Of a DNA stretch of 64,000 nt, positions 8,524 through 16,206 are shown in pieces. Origin of the DNA: GWF2-38-69 sp965228125 (GTDB lineage: Bacteria > Verrucomicrobiota > Lentisphaeria > Victivallales > GWF2-38-69); assembly GCA_965228125.1 (NCBI GenBank), contig OZ245791.1, forward strand, positions 434,001 through 498,000, given 5' to 3'. Each line of letters begins with the position of its first letter. The first letter of the stretch is position 1. The notes below the pieces were generated by a model. The model was given only the letters and a program-made list of their open reading frames with translations. It made no database searches and was not told where the DNA came from. Made by a program: the position numbers and the translations under genes.

Positions 8524-8588
8524 TCTATTTTAGAGCTTCCATATAAAATAACAGCAGCCACTAAAATAGAAAGTCTTTTTATCTCCAT
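8524..8588 (-). pseudogene. Duplicated fragment of the ligA BRCT domain
   Basis: The DNA at about 8525-8574 matches ligA DNA at about 9563-9612 with roughly 42 of 50 bases identical, on the same strand. Translation gives KRLSILVAAVILYGSSKI beside KGLSVLVAADVSSESSKI in LigA, the conserved core of the BRCT domain. The flanks do not match the rest of LigA, and the reading frame that contains it (8430-8639) overlaps the start of the methyltransferase gene, so it is most likely a decayed partial duplication rather than a working gene. Confidence 0.7.
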
Positions 8589-8699
8589 GCTATCGTCGTA
8601 AATGCTAAAACGGAGCAGATAAACTACGATAAAAGCCAAACACTGGAAATAGCCAAGTCAAAAAAATAATAGTTGAATTAAACTTGCGCATTTCTATGT

Positions 8700-8705
8700 T
8701 ATAAT
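8700..8705 (+). promoter_or_regulatory. Possible -10 hexamer for the Nudix gene at 8742
   Basis: Perfect TATAAT 36 bp before the start codon. The best -35 candidates are poor: TTGAAT at 8673 gives a 21-bp spacer, and ATTAAA at 8677 gives 17 bp. Confidence 0.3.
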
Positions 8706-8741
8706 AACCATAGAATTAACTTAACAAAACTATTCATTAGA

Positions 8742-9389
8742 ATGGATTTGAAAAGCATAAAAAAAGCCATACCAAAAACGCCAGGAGTAATCTGGAGTAA
8801 ACACTACAGAAATGCTTCCATTTTTATTCCGCTTGTAAAAATTAATAAAGAGTATCACCTTCTTTTCGAAATTAGAAGCGAAGGAATAAGACAGGGCTCT
8901 GAAGTCTGCTTTCCTGGCGGCAGAATTGATAGCACTCTAGACAAATCTGAAAAAGACACTGCTCTAAGGGAAACAGTTGAAGAGCTTGGAATAGATAAAA
9001 AGAAAATAAGTATTATAGGCCAGTACAATACATTGGTTCATCACATCGGAATGCTTATTTATACTTTCGTAGGGTTGCTTAAGATTAAGTCTCTTGATGA
9101 ACTCAATATAGACAAAAAAGAAGTTGCTTCGGTCTTTACACTTCCACTGAGTTATTTCAAAGAAAATCCCCCGTCTGAATACAGATTAAGAATAGAGGCT
9201 AAACCTGAAATAATAGATGAAGCAGGCAACAAAATTACACTTTTTCCTGTAAAAGAATTGGGGTTGCCAGATCGCTATCTAAAACCATGGGGTTCGGATG
9301 ATCACAAAGTAATCGTTTATAAAACACCAAAAGCTGTCATCTGGGGGATGACGGCCAATGTAGTTCATGATTTTTTAGATTCTATTTAA
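8742..9389 (+). CDS. Nudix hydrolase, CoA pyrophosphatase (NudL)-like
   Basis: 215-residue Nudix protein. The box runs from GGRID through ALRETVEELG (about residues 65-87), preceded by GSEVCFPGG, which resembles the NudL/Nudt7 segment H-x-G-E-V-x-F-P-G-G. These enzymes hydrolyse coenzyme A and its thioesters to 3',5'-ADP and phosphopantetheine; other NDP-X substrates remain possible. It is the only rightward gene between the leftward methyltransferase and ligA genes, and its end lies 44 bp from the ligA stop. A TATAAT hexamer precedes it. No strong ribosome binding site is visible before the ATG. Confidence 0.82.
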   Translation: MDLKSIKKAIPKTPGVIWSKHYRNASIFIPLVKINKEYHLLFEIRSEGIRQGSEVCFPGGRIDSTLDKSEKDTALRETVEELGIDKKKISIIGQYNTLVHHIGMLIYTFVGLLKIKSLDELNIDKKEVASVFTLPLSYFKENPPSEYRLRIEAKPEIIDEAGNKITLFPVKELGLPDRYLKPWGSDDHKVIVYKTPKAVIWGMTANVVHDFLDSI

Positions 9390-9433
9390 TTTTTTACTGA
9401 ATAACATTACCTGAGGCAAAGCAGAAATATAAT

Positions 9434-11347
9434 TCAACCGAAACCAGGAAGAAAATCATCCTCTTTCTTATTGATCGCTTCTTCTCTGTTTTGTAAAGGT
9501 TTAATGCTTTTCAGCCATTCTTCAAGCGATAATGTCCTAACTCCAAGCAATCTGGCTCTCTTAATTTTAGAGCTTTCAGATGAGACATCAGCAGCCACTA
9601 AAACAGAAAGTCCCTTTGTTACGCTGTCAACAGCTTTGTACCCTTGTTTTGATGCTAAATCCTCATAGAAGGATCTTTTCTCTGGCATCTCTCCGGTAAA
9701 ACAGATTGACCTCAGATCTTCTTTGAGAGAAGAACCTTTGGTATTTGATATTTTGACACACTCCAAAAGTTCATCAATAATATCAGATTTCTCACGAAAA
9801 GCTTTAAAAATAGCTTCAGACATTGTCGGCCCAATCTGGTCAATTTGTAAAAGCTCATCCCGAGACATTTGTCTTAATTCGCCTAGTGAATGTTCAGTAA
9901 GAATCTTAGATGCTAAAGTCTGACCTAAGCCTTGGATATTCAAACTTGCCACCAACTGATAATCAGTTGTCTCTCTGGCCATCTGGATGTTCTTATATAA
10001 GTTGGACGCTGATTTTTCTTTAAAACCATCAAGTTTGAGTATGTCGCTCTTTGTCAATTTGAATATATCGGACAGAGATTTAACTCCCAAAGTGTTAATC
10101 ATTTTTCTTATAGTAGGTTCGCCCAGTTCCTCTATTCCGATATTGCGGACTGACGCAAGAATCCTCTGTAATTTTGTCTCCGGACAGTCAGGATTGATAC
10201 ACCGCAATTCCTTATCATCTCTGGCAAGTTTGAATGAACATGACGGACACTCTGAGATAATGCATGGTTTGCGTTCATCTCCAGGTTCCGAATCGACAAT
10301 ATGCGGTATGACATCTCCTGCCCTTTCGACAGTAACAATATCTCCTATCTGAATATCCCTCTCCTCAACATTGGCAATGTTGTGTAAAGTAACGTTAGAG
10401 ATTGTAACTCCGCCTATTTCGACCGGCTCAATTCTCCCGACCGGAGTCAAACAATTCTTGCCAAAACTCCATTCCACGCCAATCAGTCTGGATTTCTTCC
10501 TTAATCCACTGAATTTAAATGCTATCTGTCCTCTCGGATGATGCGCAGTTTCGCCTAGTGATTCGCTGTAAGTTTCATCAGCAAGTTTGACTACTATACC
10601 ATCCATCGGATATGGCAGATTTTCTATCTCATCAACGACAGATTCCCATTTGCCTTCTATCTCATTAAACGGCACAGAATATGATATCATGTCATAGTCA
10701 ACAAGGGTGAGTTTTGCACCTTGGACAAGCATAGGTTTTATATCTTTGAGCCCCATGATTCCTGCAACGGCGTTGCGTGGATTCTTATATGATGAACCAT
10801 CAGTTTTCTTTATCCTAGAGTAGAGGGTTTTAAAGTCATCATCCCTGATGATTATCTCTCCTCTGACATATCTATCCAGAGTACCCTTGTATCCGGTCGT
10901 CTCAAGTTCGATCAATGGAACTTTGTCCGTCACATTCTCATCTTCCGTTCCCTGCCCTCTTGTGGCAAGAATACCATTTGAGTAACATGAGGATATCCCA
11001 TCGTACTTGGGTTGAATCAGAAAAATCTCGTCTTCACTTCTCTTTATTTCTGACGCCCATTTAATCAAACTCTTTTTGCCTTTAGGAGCATCTTTGAAGA
11101 AATAAGTTTTCTCCAGTGAGATCATTGGCTTGTTAAGTACAACCTTGCCAAGACTTGCCACATCGGCAGAACCCACAGTATCCAGAAGCGGGTTCTCTGG
11201 ATCAAGCTCTTCAAGCCTTTGAAGCAGCAAATCATAATATTCATCCGATATCTCTGGAGTGTTCTTATCCCAATAGAGCTTATTATGCCGCTCAATCTCT
11301 TGAACAAGCTCTTCCAAACTAAACTTTTTTATCTTATCAGTATCCAT
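9434..11347 (-). CDS. ligA: NAD-dependent DNA ligase LigA
   Basis: Seals nicks in duplex DNA using NAD+. From the chosen ATG (11347) the protein has 637 residues. The order is: N-terminal Ia domain with HNKLYWDKNTPEISDEYYD (NMN binding); adenylation domain with K114 in KYDG; OB fold; four-cysteine zinc finger (CPSC ... CINPDC, about 390-410); helix-hairpin-helix repeats; and a C-terminal BRCT domain. Five more codons could be read upstream from 11362, but these lie inside a palindromic repeat and the shorter start follows GGAAGAG. The KxDG motif carries tyrosine (KYDG) rather than the commoner leucine. A fragment of its BRCT domain is duplicated at 8524. Confidence 0.96.
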   Translation of the reverse strand: MDTDKIKKFSLEELVQEIERHNKLYWDKNTPEISDEYYDLLLQRLEELDPENPLLDTVGSADVASLGKVVLNKPMISLEKTYFFKDAPKGKKSLIKWASEIKRSEDEIFLIQPKYDGISSCYSNGILATRGQGTEDENVTDKVPLIELETTGYKGTLDRYVRGEIIIRDDDFKTLYSRIKKTDGSSYKNPRNAVAGIMGLKDIKPMLVQGAKLTLVDYDMISYSVPFNEIEGKWESVVDEIENLPYPMDGIVVKLADETYSESLGETAHHPRGQIAFKFSGLRKKSRLIGVEWSFGKNCLTPVGRIEPVEIGGVTISNVTLHNIANVEERDIQIGDIVTVERAGDVIPHIVDSEPGDERKPCIISECPSCSFKLARDDKELRCINPDCPETKLQRILASVRNIGIEELGEPTIRKMINTLGVKSLSDIFKLTKSDILKLDGFKEKSASNLYKNIQMARETTDYQLVASLNIQGLGQTLASKILTEHSLGELRQMSRDELLQIDQIGPTMSEAIFKAFREKSDIIDELLECVKISNTKGSSLKEDLRSICFTGEMPEKRSFYEDLASKQGYKAVDSVTKGLSVLVAADVSSESSKIKRARLLGVRTLSLEEWLKSIKPLQNREEAINKKEDDFLPGFG

Positions 11348-11356
11348 TCTCTTCCG

Positions 11357-11422
11357 TACCATGGGTATCCTGCCCGTGTGTTTTATCTTATTATTTACAC
11401 GGGCGAGACGCCCGTGCTACAT
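11357..11422. repeat. Composite palindromic repeat, copy A
   Basis: About 66 bp: a first hairpin-like unit (ATGGGTATCCTGCCCGTGT), a T-rich linker, then a second hairpin ACACGGGC GAGAC GCCCGTGCT. A close copy with one indel lies at 12922-12988 in the same orientation, and shorter relatives lie at 1475 and 31574. The ligA start region abuts it. Confidence 0.8.
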
Positions 11423-11458
11423 TTCAATTTCATACCCTTCCGTATGGGTTGCGACACA

Positions 11459-12508
11459 TCATTTACTCTCACTTTCGTCATCAAGTTGCATTTCCTGCAT
11501 TAAAGACAATTTCAACGCATCTGCATCTGGAAGATTATCTTTAAACTCTTTAGGCAGTTTCTTCGTAAAATAGTATTCAGCTACACCTATAGGCTTTCTG
11601 GCACCGCGTAGCGCATATTCAACCACAATGTTTTCTTTATCTGCGCACAAAATAATGCCAATAGAAGGATTCTCGTCTTTTAACCGCACCTGTTCATCCA
11701 GAAGATGCAGATAAAAATCCATCTTCCCTGCATATTCAACTTCAAATTTGCCTGTTTTAAGTTCAATCGCCACAAGGCATTTAAGTTTTCTGTTGTAAAA
11801 TAGCAGGTCGATGAAGTATTCATTATCATTTAATGTCAGGCGATATTGATTACCGATAAAGGAGAAACCAAAGCCAAGTTCCAATATAAACTGCTTCATT
11901 TTCTCGATAAGTCTCTTTTCCAGTTCTCTTTCAAGCACAGGCTTTGTGATTCCCAGAAAATCGAGATTATAAATGCTTTTGATCGATTCATCAGCCTGCT
12001 CGGCAAGATGGGTAGGTAAAACTTTTGAAAAATTATGAGTCTTTTGTTTTAGACTCATCTCATAAGCGCCTGCCTTTATCTGATTTAAAAGCACATTTCT
12101 TGACCAGCCAAATTCACGAGACGATCTAAGATAATATTCCCGTTCTTTATCTAAGGCTACTTTTTCCATAACCAACACATTGTGACCCCACGGTAATTCT
12201 GCAACAAGCTGTTGCAGAATTAGGGTGTCTTTGTATTCCTCATAAAATCTGCGCATATTCCAAAGATTTCTTTCCGAAAACCCTAATGAGCCGGGTAAGG
12301 CTTTTTTCAAATCGCGGGCAAGTTGTTCTATTATAGATTCGCCCCATTTATATTTTTTCTGCCGTTCAACAATGCTTCTGCCAATATCCCAGTAGAGCAT
12401 TATAAGCTCTTTATTGACAGCTCGAACAGCCTGAATCCTGGCAGTGACAATCCTGGACTTTATCTCATTGAGGAAACTAACATATTCTTTTGTAATTATG
12501 CTTTTCAT
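11459..12508 (-). CDS. YhcG-family PD-(D/E)XK nuclease (DUF1016)
   Basis: 349 residues. The N-terminal DUF1016 domain (about 1-160) has the typical LYWDIGRSIVERQKKYKWGE, GFSERNLWNMRRFY and LPWGHN segments. The C-terminal nuclease domain (about 170-335) carries IDLLFYNRKLKCLVAIELKTGKF, where D and ExK form the PD-(D/E)XK site. The family is common in accessory regions and next to restriction-modification genes, and is thought to act on DNA, perhaps Holliday junctions or in defence. Here it follows a remnant of a restriction methylase on the same strand, and the block is bracketed by two composite repeats, which points to horizontal origin. Confidence 0.9.
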   Translation of the reverse strand: MKSIITKEYVSFLNEIKSRIVTARIQAVRAVNKELIMLYWDIGRSIVERQKKYKWGESIIEQLARDLKKALPGSLGFSERNLWNMRRFYEEYKDTLILQQLVAELPWGHNVLVMEKVALDKEREYYLRSSREFGWSRNVLLNQIKAGAYEMSLKQKTHNFSKVLPTHLAEQADESIKSIYNLDFLGITKPVLERELEKRLIEKMKQFILELGFGFSFIGNQYRLTLNDNEYFIDLLFYNRKLKCLVAIELKTGKFEVEYAGKMDFYLHLLDEQVRLKDENPSIGIILCADKENIVVEYALRGARKPIGVAEYYFTKKLPKEFKDNLPDADALKLSLMQEMQLDDESESK

Positions 12509-12516
12509 TTTAACCT

Positions 12517-12603
12517 CTACTTTTCTCCCTCTACGATTTTTATCTCGTCATCGGTCAATCCATATAATTCACAAACAAGTCTGTCTATCTCTAGCTCAAG
12601 TTA
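12517..12603 (-). pseudogene. C-terminal remnant of an Eco57I/TaqI-type restriction methylase
   Basis: The 27 codons before a TAG at 12517-12519 translate to LELEIDRLVCELYGLTDDEIKIVEGEK (cited in parts: IDRLVCELYGLT and DEIKIVEG). This is the characteristic C-terminal tail of N6-adenine DNA methylases of the type IIG / TaqI specificity-domain kind. An in-frame TAA lies immediately upstream, and nothing else of the methylase remains. The DNA lies directly upstream of the YhcG-type nuclease gene. Confidence 0.6.
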
Positions 12604-12829
12604 ATATCGACCTGTTGTATTCACCCCATAATGAACGAAGGAAATGGTGTCCACATCGACCATAAGTGTTACAGATATTATCTGCATCATTTTTACAGTT
12701 GTTGTCGTAAAGTTTTTTAACAATAGATTCAATCATATCAAGTAATTCTTTGCCGTATTTAAGGTTTTGTTCCATTTGTTCTGATAATTTTTCTAAGTAA
12801 ACTAAAGTATTAGAAAAATGTTTATCCAT
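12596..12829 (-). CDS. Short hypothetical protein, 77 residues
   Basis: From the ATG at 12829 the product begins MDKHFSNTLVYLEKLSEQMEQ and is helical and charged in its first ~45 residues, then has a cysteine- and histidine-containing tail (CKNDADNICNTYGRCGHHF). I do not recognise it. The stop overlaps the methylase remnant by a few bases. It lies between the YhcG gene and the composite repeat at 12922. It could be a real small accessory gene or a fragment; there is no clear ribosome binding site. Confidence 0.4.
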   Translation of the reverse strand: MDKHFSNTLVYLEKLSEQMEQNLKYGKELLDMIESIVKKLYDNNCKNDADNICNTYGRCGHHFLRSLWGEYNRSILT

Positions 12830-12921
12830 ATCATTGCCACGGGTCAATACACTATCTTCCCCTTATATTATACCATTTTGCAGCTAGACCTTTTTCTTTG
12901 CAGTAGTGTTTTCCTTCCCCA

Positions 12922-12988
12922 TACCATGGGCATCCTGCCAATGTTTCTTATCTTAGTTATTTACACGTGCAAGACGCCCGTGGTACAT
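12922..12988. repeat. Composite palindromic repeat, copy B
   Basis: About 67 bp, a near match to the repeat at 11357-11422, with the shared parts TACCATGGG, ATCCTGCC, TTATCTTA, TTATTTACACG and GACGCCCGTG. It lies in the same orientation, 12 bp from the end of the adenine deaminase gene, where it may also serve as a terminator-like structure. Confidence 0.8.
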
Positions 12989-12999
12989 CTGAGAACCAA

Positions 13000-14805
13000 C
13001 TAAATAAACAATGGGACTTTTTCAGGGCCTGCCGGTGTCATTTTGATTAAAGATTTATCGGAAATTTTGAGTTCGGGTATAACAGGAAGCTGAAGGAAAG
13101 CCATCGTTAGAAATGAAGAAGTAAGAGTCCCTCCCAATTTTCTATAGGCTTTATCTATCTCCTCGTGCGATTCAACAACTTTTGCAGGTTCTTCTATAGA
13201 CATCAACCCCGCAAACTTCAAAGGCATTGAAGCAAGGACTTTTTCGTTTTTAACAACGACTATCCCGCCTTGGATTTTTTTGATTTCCTCGACAGCAAGT
13301 GCCATGTCCTTGCCATTTGTCCCAATTACCCCCAAGTTGTGCGAATCATGGCCGATAGTTGATGCCACAGCTCCTTCCTTAAGCCCAAATCCCATGAGCA
13401 ACCCCAGGGCATAATTCCCTTTATTGTTATGCCTGTTTATGACGGCTATTTTGAGAATATCTCTATTGATATCAGCTTCTATCTCTCCGTTGCAAGGGCG
13501 AAATTCCTCTATGGCCTCATCTGTTACCAACTGGTCTTTTCTGAGTTTAATAACTCTTGCCTTTTGTACAGGAGCAGAAGATAAAATTTTAAAATCATCC
13601 TCCTTAAATTCTTTTTCAATTTTTACGGAGTTCAAAATATAAGCAGGATGCGGATATTCCTCGTACTTAGTAAGGAGCTTATCCTTCAGGTAAACAGTTT
13701 TGCCATTTACAAAAGTGGCATAAGATTCAAAATTCTCCAAATCCTCAAAGACAGCAATATCCGCTCTGGACTGAATGGAGAGTTTGCCTTGGTATTTAAA
13801 ATCAAAAAACTCGGCAGCATTTATTGTGGCCATCCTGATTATGTCGAAGATAGATGTTTTGGAATTCTTCTTTGTTTTTAAAATAGCAGCCGCTTTTCTG
13901 AGAGTATCGTCTATGTGTCCCTTGGAAATAAGATCATGAGGATTCTTATCATCCGCACAGAAAATCAGTCTTCTTGTATCCAGTTTTTTATCCAGAACAT
14001 AGTTTAGGAGGCCTTCCATGTTCTGAGCGCTGCTCCCATCCCTTAGCATGACATATAGGCCTTTTGAAAGCTTCTCTTCCAATTCCTCTCCTTTCGAACA
14101 TTCATGATCTGCCATTATACCGGCATTGATATAAGCAGACAACTCTCTGCCATGCAGCCCTGGACAATGTCCGTCAACAATCAGCCTATTTTTCTTGAAT
14201 CCTCTGGCACGATATGTTTCACTTATTTTAGAAAGCAGGTCAGGAAATGATTGAATTACTCCCGGGTAGTTCATCACTTCGCCAAGCCCTATAATGTTGT
14301 TGTATTTCAAAAGGGATTTGACATCGTCCACAGATATCATAGCTCCGCTCTCTTCAAATTCCCCGCCTAATGCAGGAACACACGACGGAATGGTAAAATA
14401 ACACCGGAGATTAGTATCCATCGCTTCATTTATTATATGCCTTATCCCTCTCTTGCCTAAAACATTTGCTATTTCATGCGGGTCATTGATAACAGTGGTT
14501 GTACCATGTGCAATAACAATTGAGGCAAAATTAGAAAATGTCATCATTGAGCTTTCGATGTGTATGTGAGGCTCAATCAACCCGGGAAGAGCAAATCGCC
14601 CGCCTAAATCAACTATCTTAGTATTAGCATCGGCATAACCTGAATAGTCCTCGTAAAGGCCGACTATCCTACGGCCCTTAATTGTTATGGAACCTTCTCT
14701 TATTTTGCCTGATAAAACATCTACAATGGACGCATTCTTCAGTATAAGGTCAGGCGGGGTTTTCCCGAGCGAACAGTCTATACTTCGGCCATATCTGTCA
14801 TCCAT
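13000..14805 (-). CDS. ade: Adenine deaminase
   Basis: Amidohydrolase-superfamily enzyme converting adenine to hypoxanthine and ammonia for purine salvage. Full length (601 residues). It shows the N-terminal beta-sandwich segment VDVLSGKIREGSITIKG and the metal ligands in PGLIEPHIHIESSMM. Next come HGTTTVINDPHEIANV and GLGEVMNYPGV, then the DGHCPGL and ADHECS histidine motifs. The C-terminal Ade-specific domain has NRHNNKG and STIGHDSHNLGVIG. It is 10 bp from the cysteine desulfidase-family gene on the same strand and probably cotranscribed with it. Together with the nucleoside hydrolase at 2548 it fits a purine salvage capacity. Confidence 0.96.
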   Translation of the reverse strand: MDDRYGRSIDCSLGKTPPDLILKNASIVDVLSGKIREGSITIKGRRIVGLYEDYSGYADANTKIVDLGGRFALPGLIEPHIHIESSMMTFSNFASIVIAHGTTTVINDPHEIANVLGKRGIRHIINEAMDTNLRCYFTIPSCVPALGGEFEESGAMISVDDVKSLLKYNNIIGLGEVMNYPGVIQSFPDLLSKISETYRARGFKKNRLIVDGHCPGLHGRELSAYINAGIMADHECSKGEELEEKLSKGLYVMLRDGSSAQNMEGLLNYVLDKKLDTRRLIFCADDKNPHDLISKGHIDDTLRKAAAILKTKKNSKTSIFDIIRMATINAAEFFDFKYQGKLSIQSRADIAVFEDLENFESYATFVNGKTVYLKDKLLTKYEEYPHPAYILNSVKIEKEFKEDDFKILSSAPVQKARVIKLRKDQLVTDEAIEEFRPCNGEIEADINRDILKIAVINRHNNKGNYALGLLMGFGLKEGAVASTIGHDSHNLGVIGTNGKDMALAVEEIKKIQGGIVVVKNEKVLASMPLKFAGLMSIEEPAKVVESHEEIDKAYRKLGGTLTSSFLTMAFLQLPVIPELKISDKSLIKMTPAGPEKVPLFI

Positions 14806-14815
14806 CTAAGCCCAC

Positions 14816-16117
14816 CTATTGTTTATTATGGGTCATTATATCAAGGATTACATCATCAGTTTTTTGCATTCCGGCACTGGCTAGTTCGCCAATATTCCTA
14901 ATGGTATCTTCAACATTTTTCCCAACGATTCCATCGCCGCCATGCAGCGCTTTGTGATTCTGAGCTAACATCGCTCCGTCGAAGGCCGCATAAATACCTG
15001 TAGCTATTTTCATAGCGCAGGAAGCCTTGGCACCGTCGCAGATCATACCGGAAATAGTTCCCAGAGTATTGCTGATGGCATTGGATACAGTCAGAAAATC
15101 TTCATCATCGAGAAAAGCTATTGCTCCGCTCACAGCCGCAGCTGCACATACGGCTCCGCAATAAGCTGAAAGTTCGCCGACTTCAGTTTTTATATGGATC
15201 GTTGTAAGATGAGAGAAAAAAAGACTGCGAATCAACTTTTCATGATCGATTTTCTTTTCTTTGCAGTATTTTATCAGAGGAAGAGACGCTGTCATGCCCT
15301 GATTCCCGCTTCCGCTTGTAATCATTACAGGCATAGCACAGCCGCTCATCCTGGCATCACTCCCAGCCGCAGCATAACTGGCACAAACATTTTTCCTATC
15401 GTACCCATAAAAACCTTGGCCTATAGTTTTCATAATGCAGCTTCCGAGATTGACACCGTAAGTCTCTTTCAATCCCTCTTCAGCTATGTTGGAATTAAGT
15501 TCAATGACCTTTTCAAGCAGCGGTTGTATAAGCTTAAGATCAATTGTTTTGGCTAAATTGTAGAGAAGCTCCACTGTTAAGATTTTTCTGTCTGTCAATG
15601 GTGTATTGAAACTTGTCTCATTGCATATGTTCTGAGTAAGTACTTTGCCGTTTTTTTCAATCTTTGTAATGTTCGTATGAAGAAGTTTTATCTCTACACT
15701 GGCAGTTTCCTTTCCGGCAGCAAGCTCAATTCTGATATAAAGTTTCTCAGGGGAATGTTCATGGATAACCTGCACAGGATGTTCTCTCATGAAATTGGAA
15801 ACTTTCTTCATGTCCTCCGAAGTCACATCATGAATGACCATTAATTCTTTTTCAGGTTTTCCAAAAAGCGCCCCCATCGCTGCCACTACTTCGATTCCGA
15901 TCTTGCCTCCACTGTTTGGCACTACAACACTTTTTACATTTTTGATTATATTGCCTGAAACGTATACCTTCATGCTGTCAGGTTCGCATCCCAATACTTC
16001 TCTGGTTTTAGCTGCCGCATAAGCTATAGCTATAGGTTCGGTACAACCTTCGGCCGGACGAACTTCTTCTTTTAAGATTTCAAGAACCTTGTCGATTGTG
16101 TTTTTATCTATTTCCAT
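14816..16117 (-). CDS. cyuA: L-cysteine desulfidase family protein (CyuA/YhaM, UPF0597)
   Basis: 433-residue protein of the serine dehydratase alpha-like / UPF0597 family. Members such as CyuA degrade L-cysteine to pyruvate, ammonia and sulfide using an oxygen-sensitive Fe-S cluster rather than PLP. Family landmarks are VRPAEGCTEPIAIAYAAA at the N-terminus, VVVPNSGGKIGIEVVAAMG, SGCAMPVMITSGSGNQGMTASLP and the C-terminal GMICDGAKASCAMK. The several conserved cysteines are candidate cluster ligands. It lies just upstream of the adenine deaminase gene and diverges from pyruvate kinase. The assignment to the family is firm; the exact substrate is inferred. Confidence 0.88.
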   Translation of the reverse strand: MEIDKNTIDKVLEILKEEVRPAEGCTEPIAIAYAAAKTREVLGCEPDSMKVYVSGNIIKNVKSVVVPNSGGKIGIEVVAAMGALFGKPEKELMVIHDVTSEDMKKVSNFMREHPVQVIHEHSPEKLYIRIELAAGKETASVEIKLLHTNITKIEKNGKVLTQNICNETSFNTPLTDRKILTVELLYNLAKTIDLKLIQPLLEKVIELNSNIAEEGLKETYGVNLGSCIMKTIGQGFYGYDRKNVCASYAAAGSDARMSGCAMPVMITSGSGNQGMTASLPLIKYCKEKKIDHEKLIRSLFFSHLTTIHIKTEVGELSAYCGAVCAAAAVSGAIAFLDDEDFLTVSNAISNTLGTISGMICDGAKASCAMKIATGIYAAFDGAMLAQNHKALHGGDGIVGKNVEDTIRNIGELASAGMQKTDDVILDIMTHNKQ

Positions 16118-16206
16118 AATCCTATTTACCCCCTGCTATTTAAAATTTTTACTAACTATGTTATCATTATTTTTTAAAAATAAACAAGTAAACAAGGAGT
16201 TTTCAC

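Noticed and set aside
8430..8639. 69-codon gene upstream of the methyltransferase
   Set aside because: Its only recognisable part is the ligA BRCT duplicate; it overlaps the next gene start and has no ribosome binding site.
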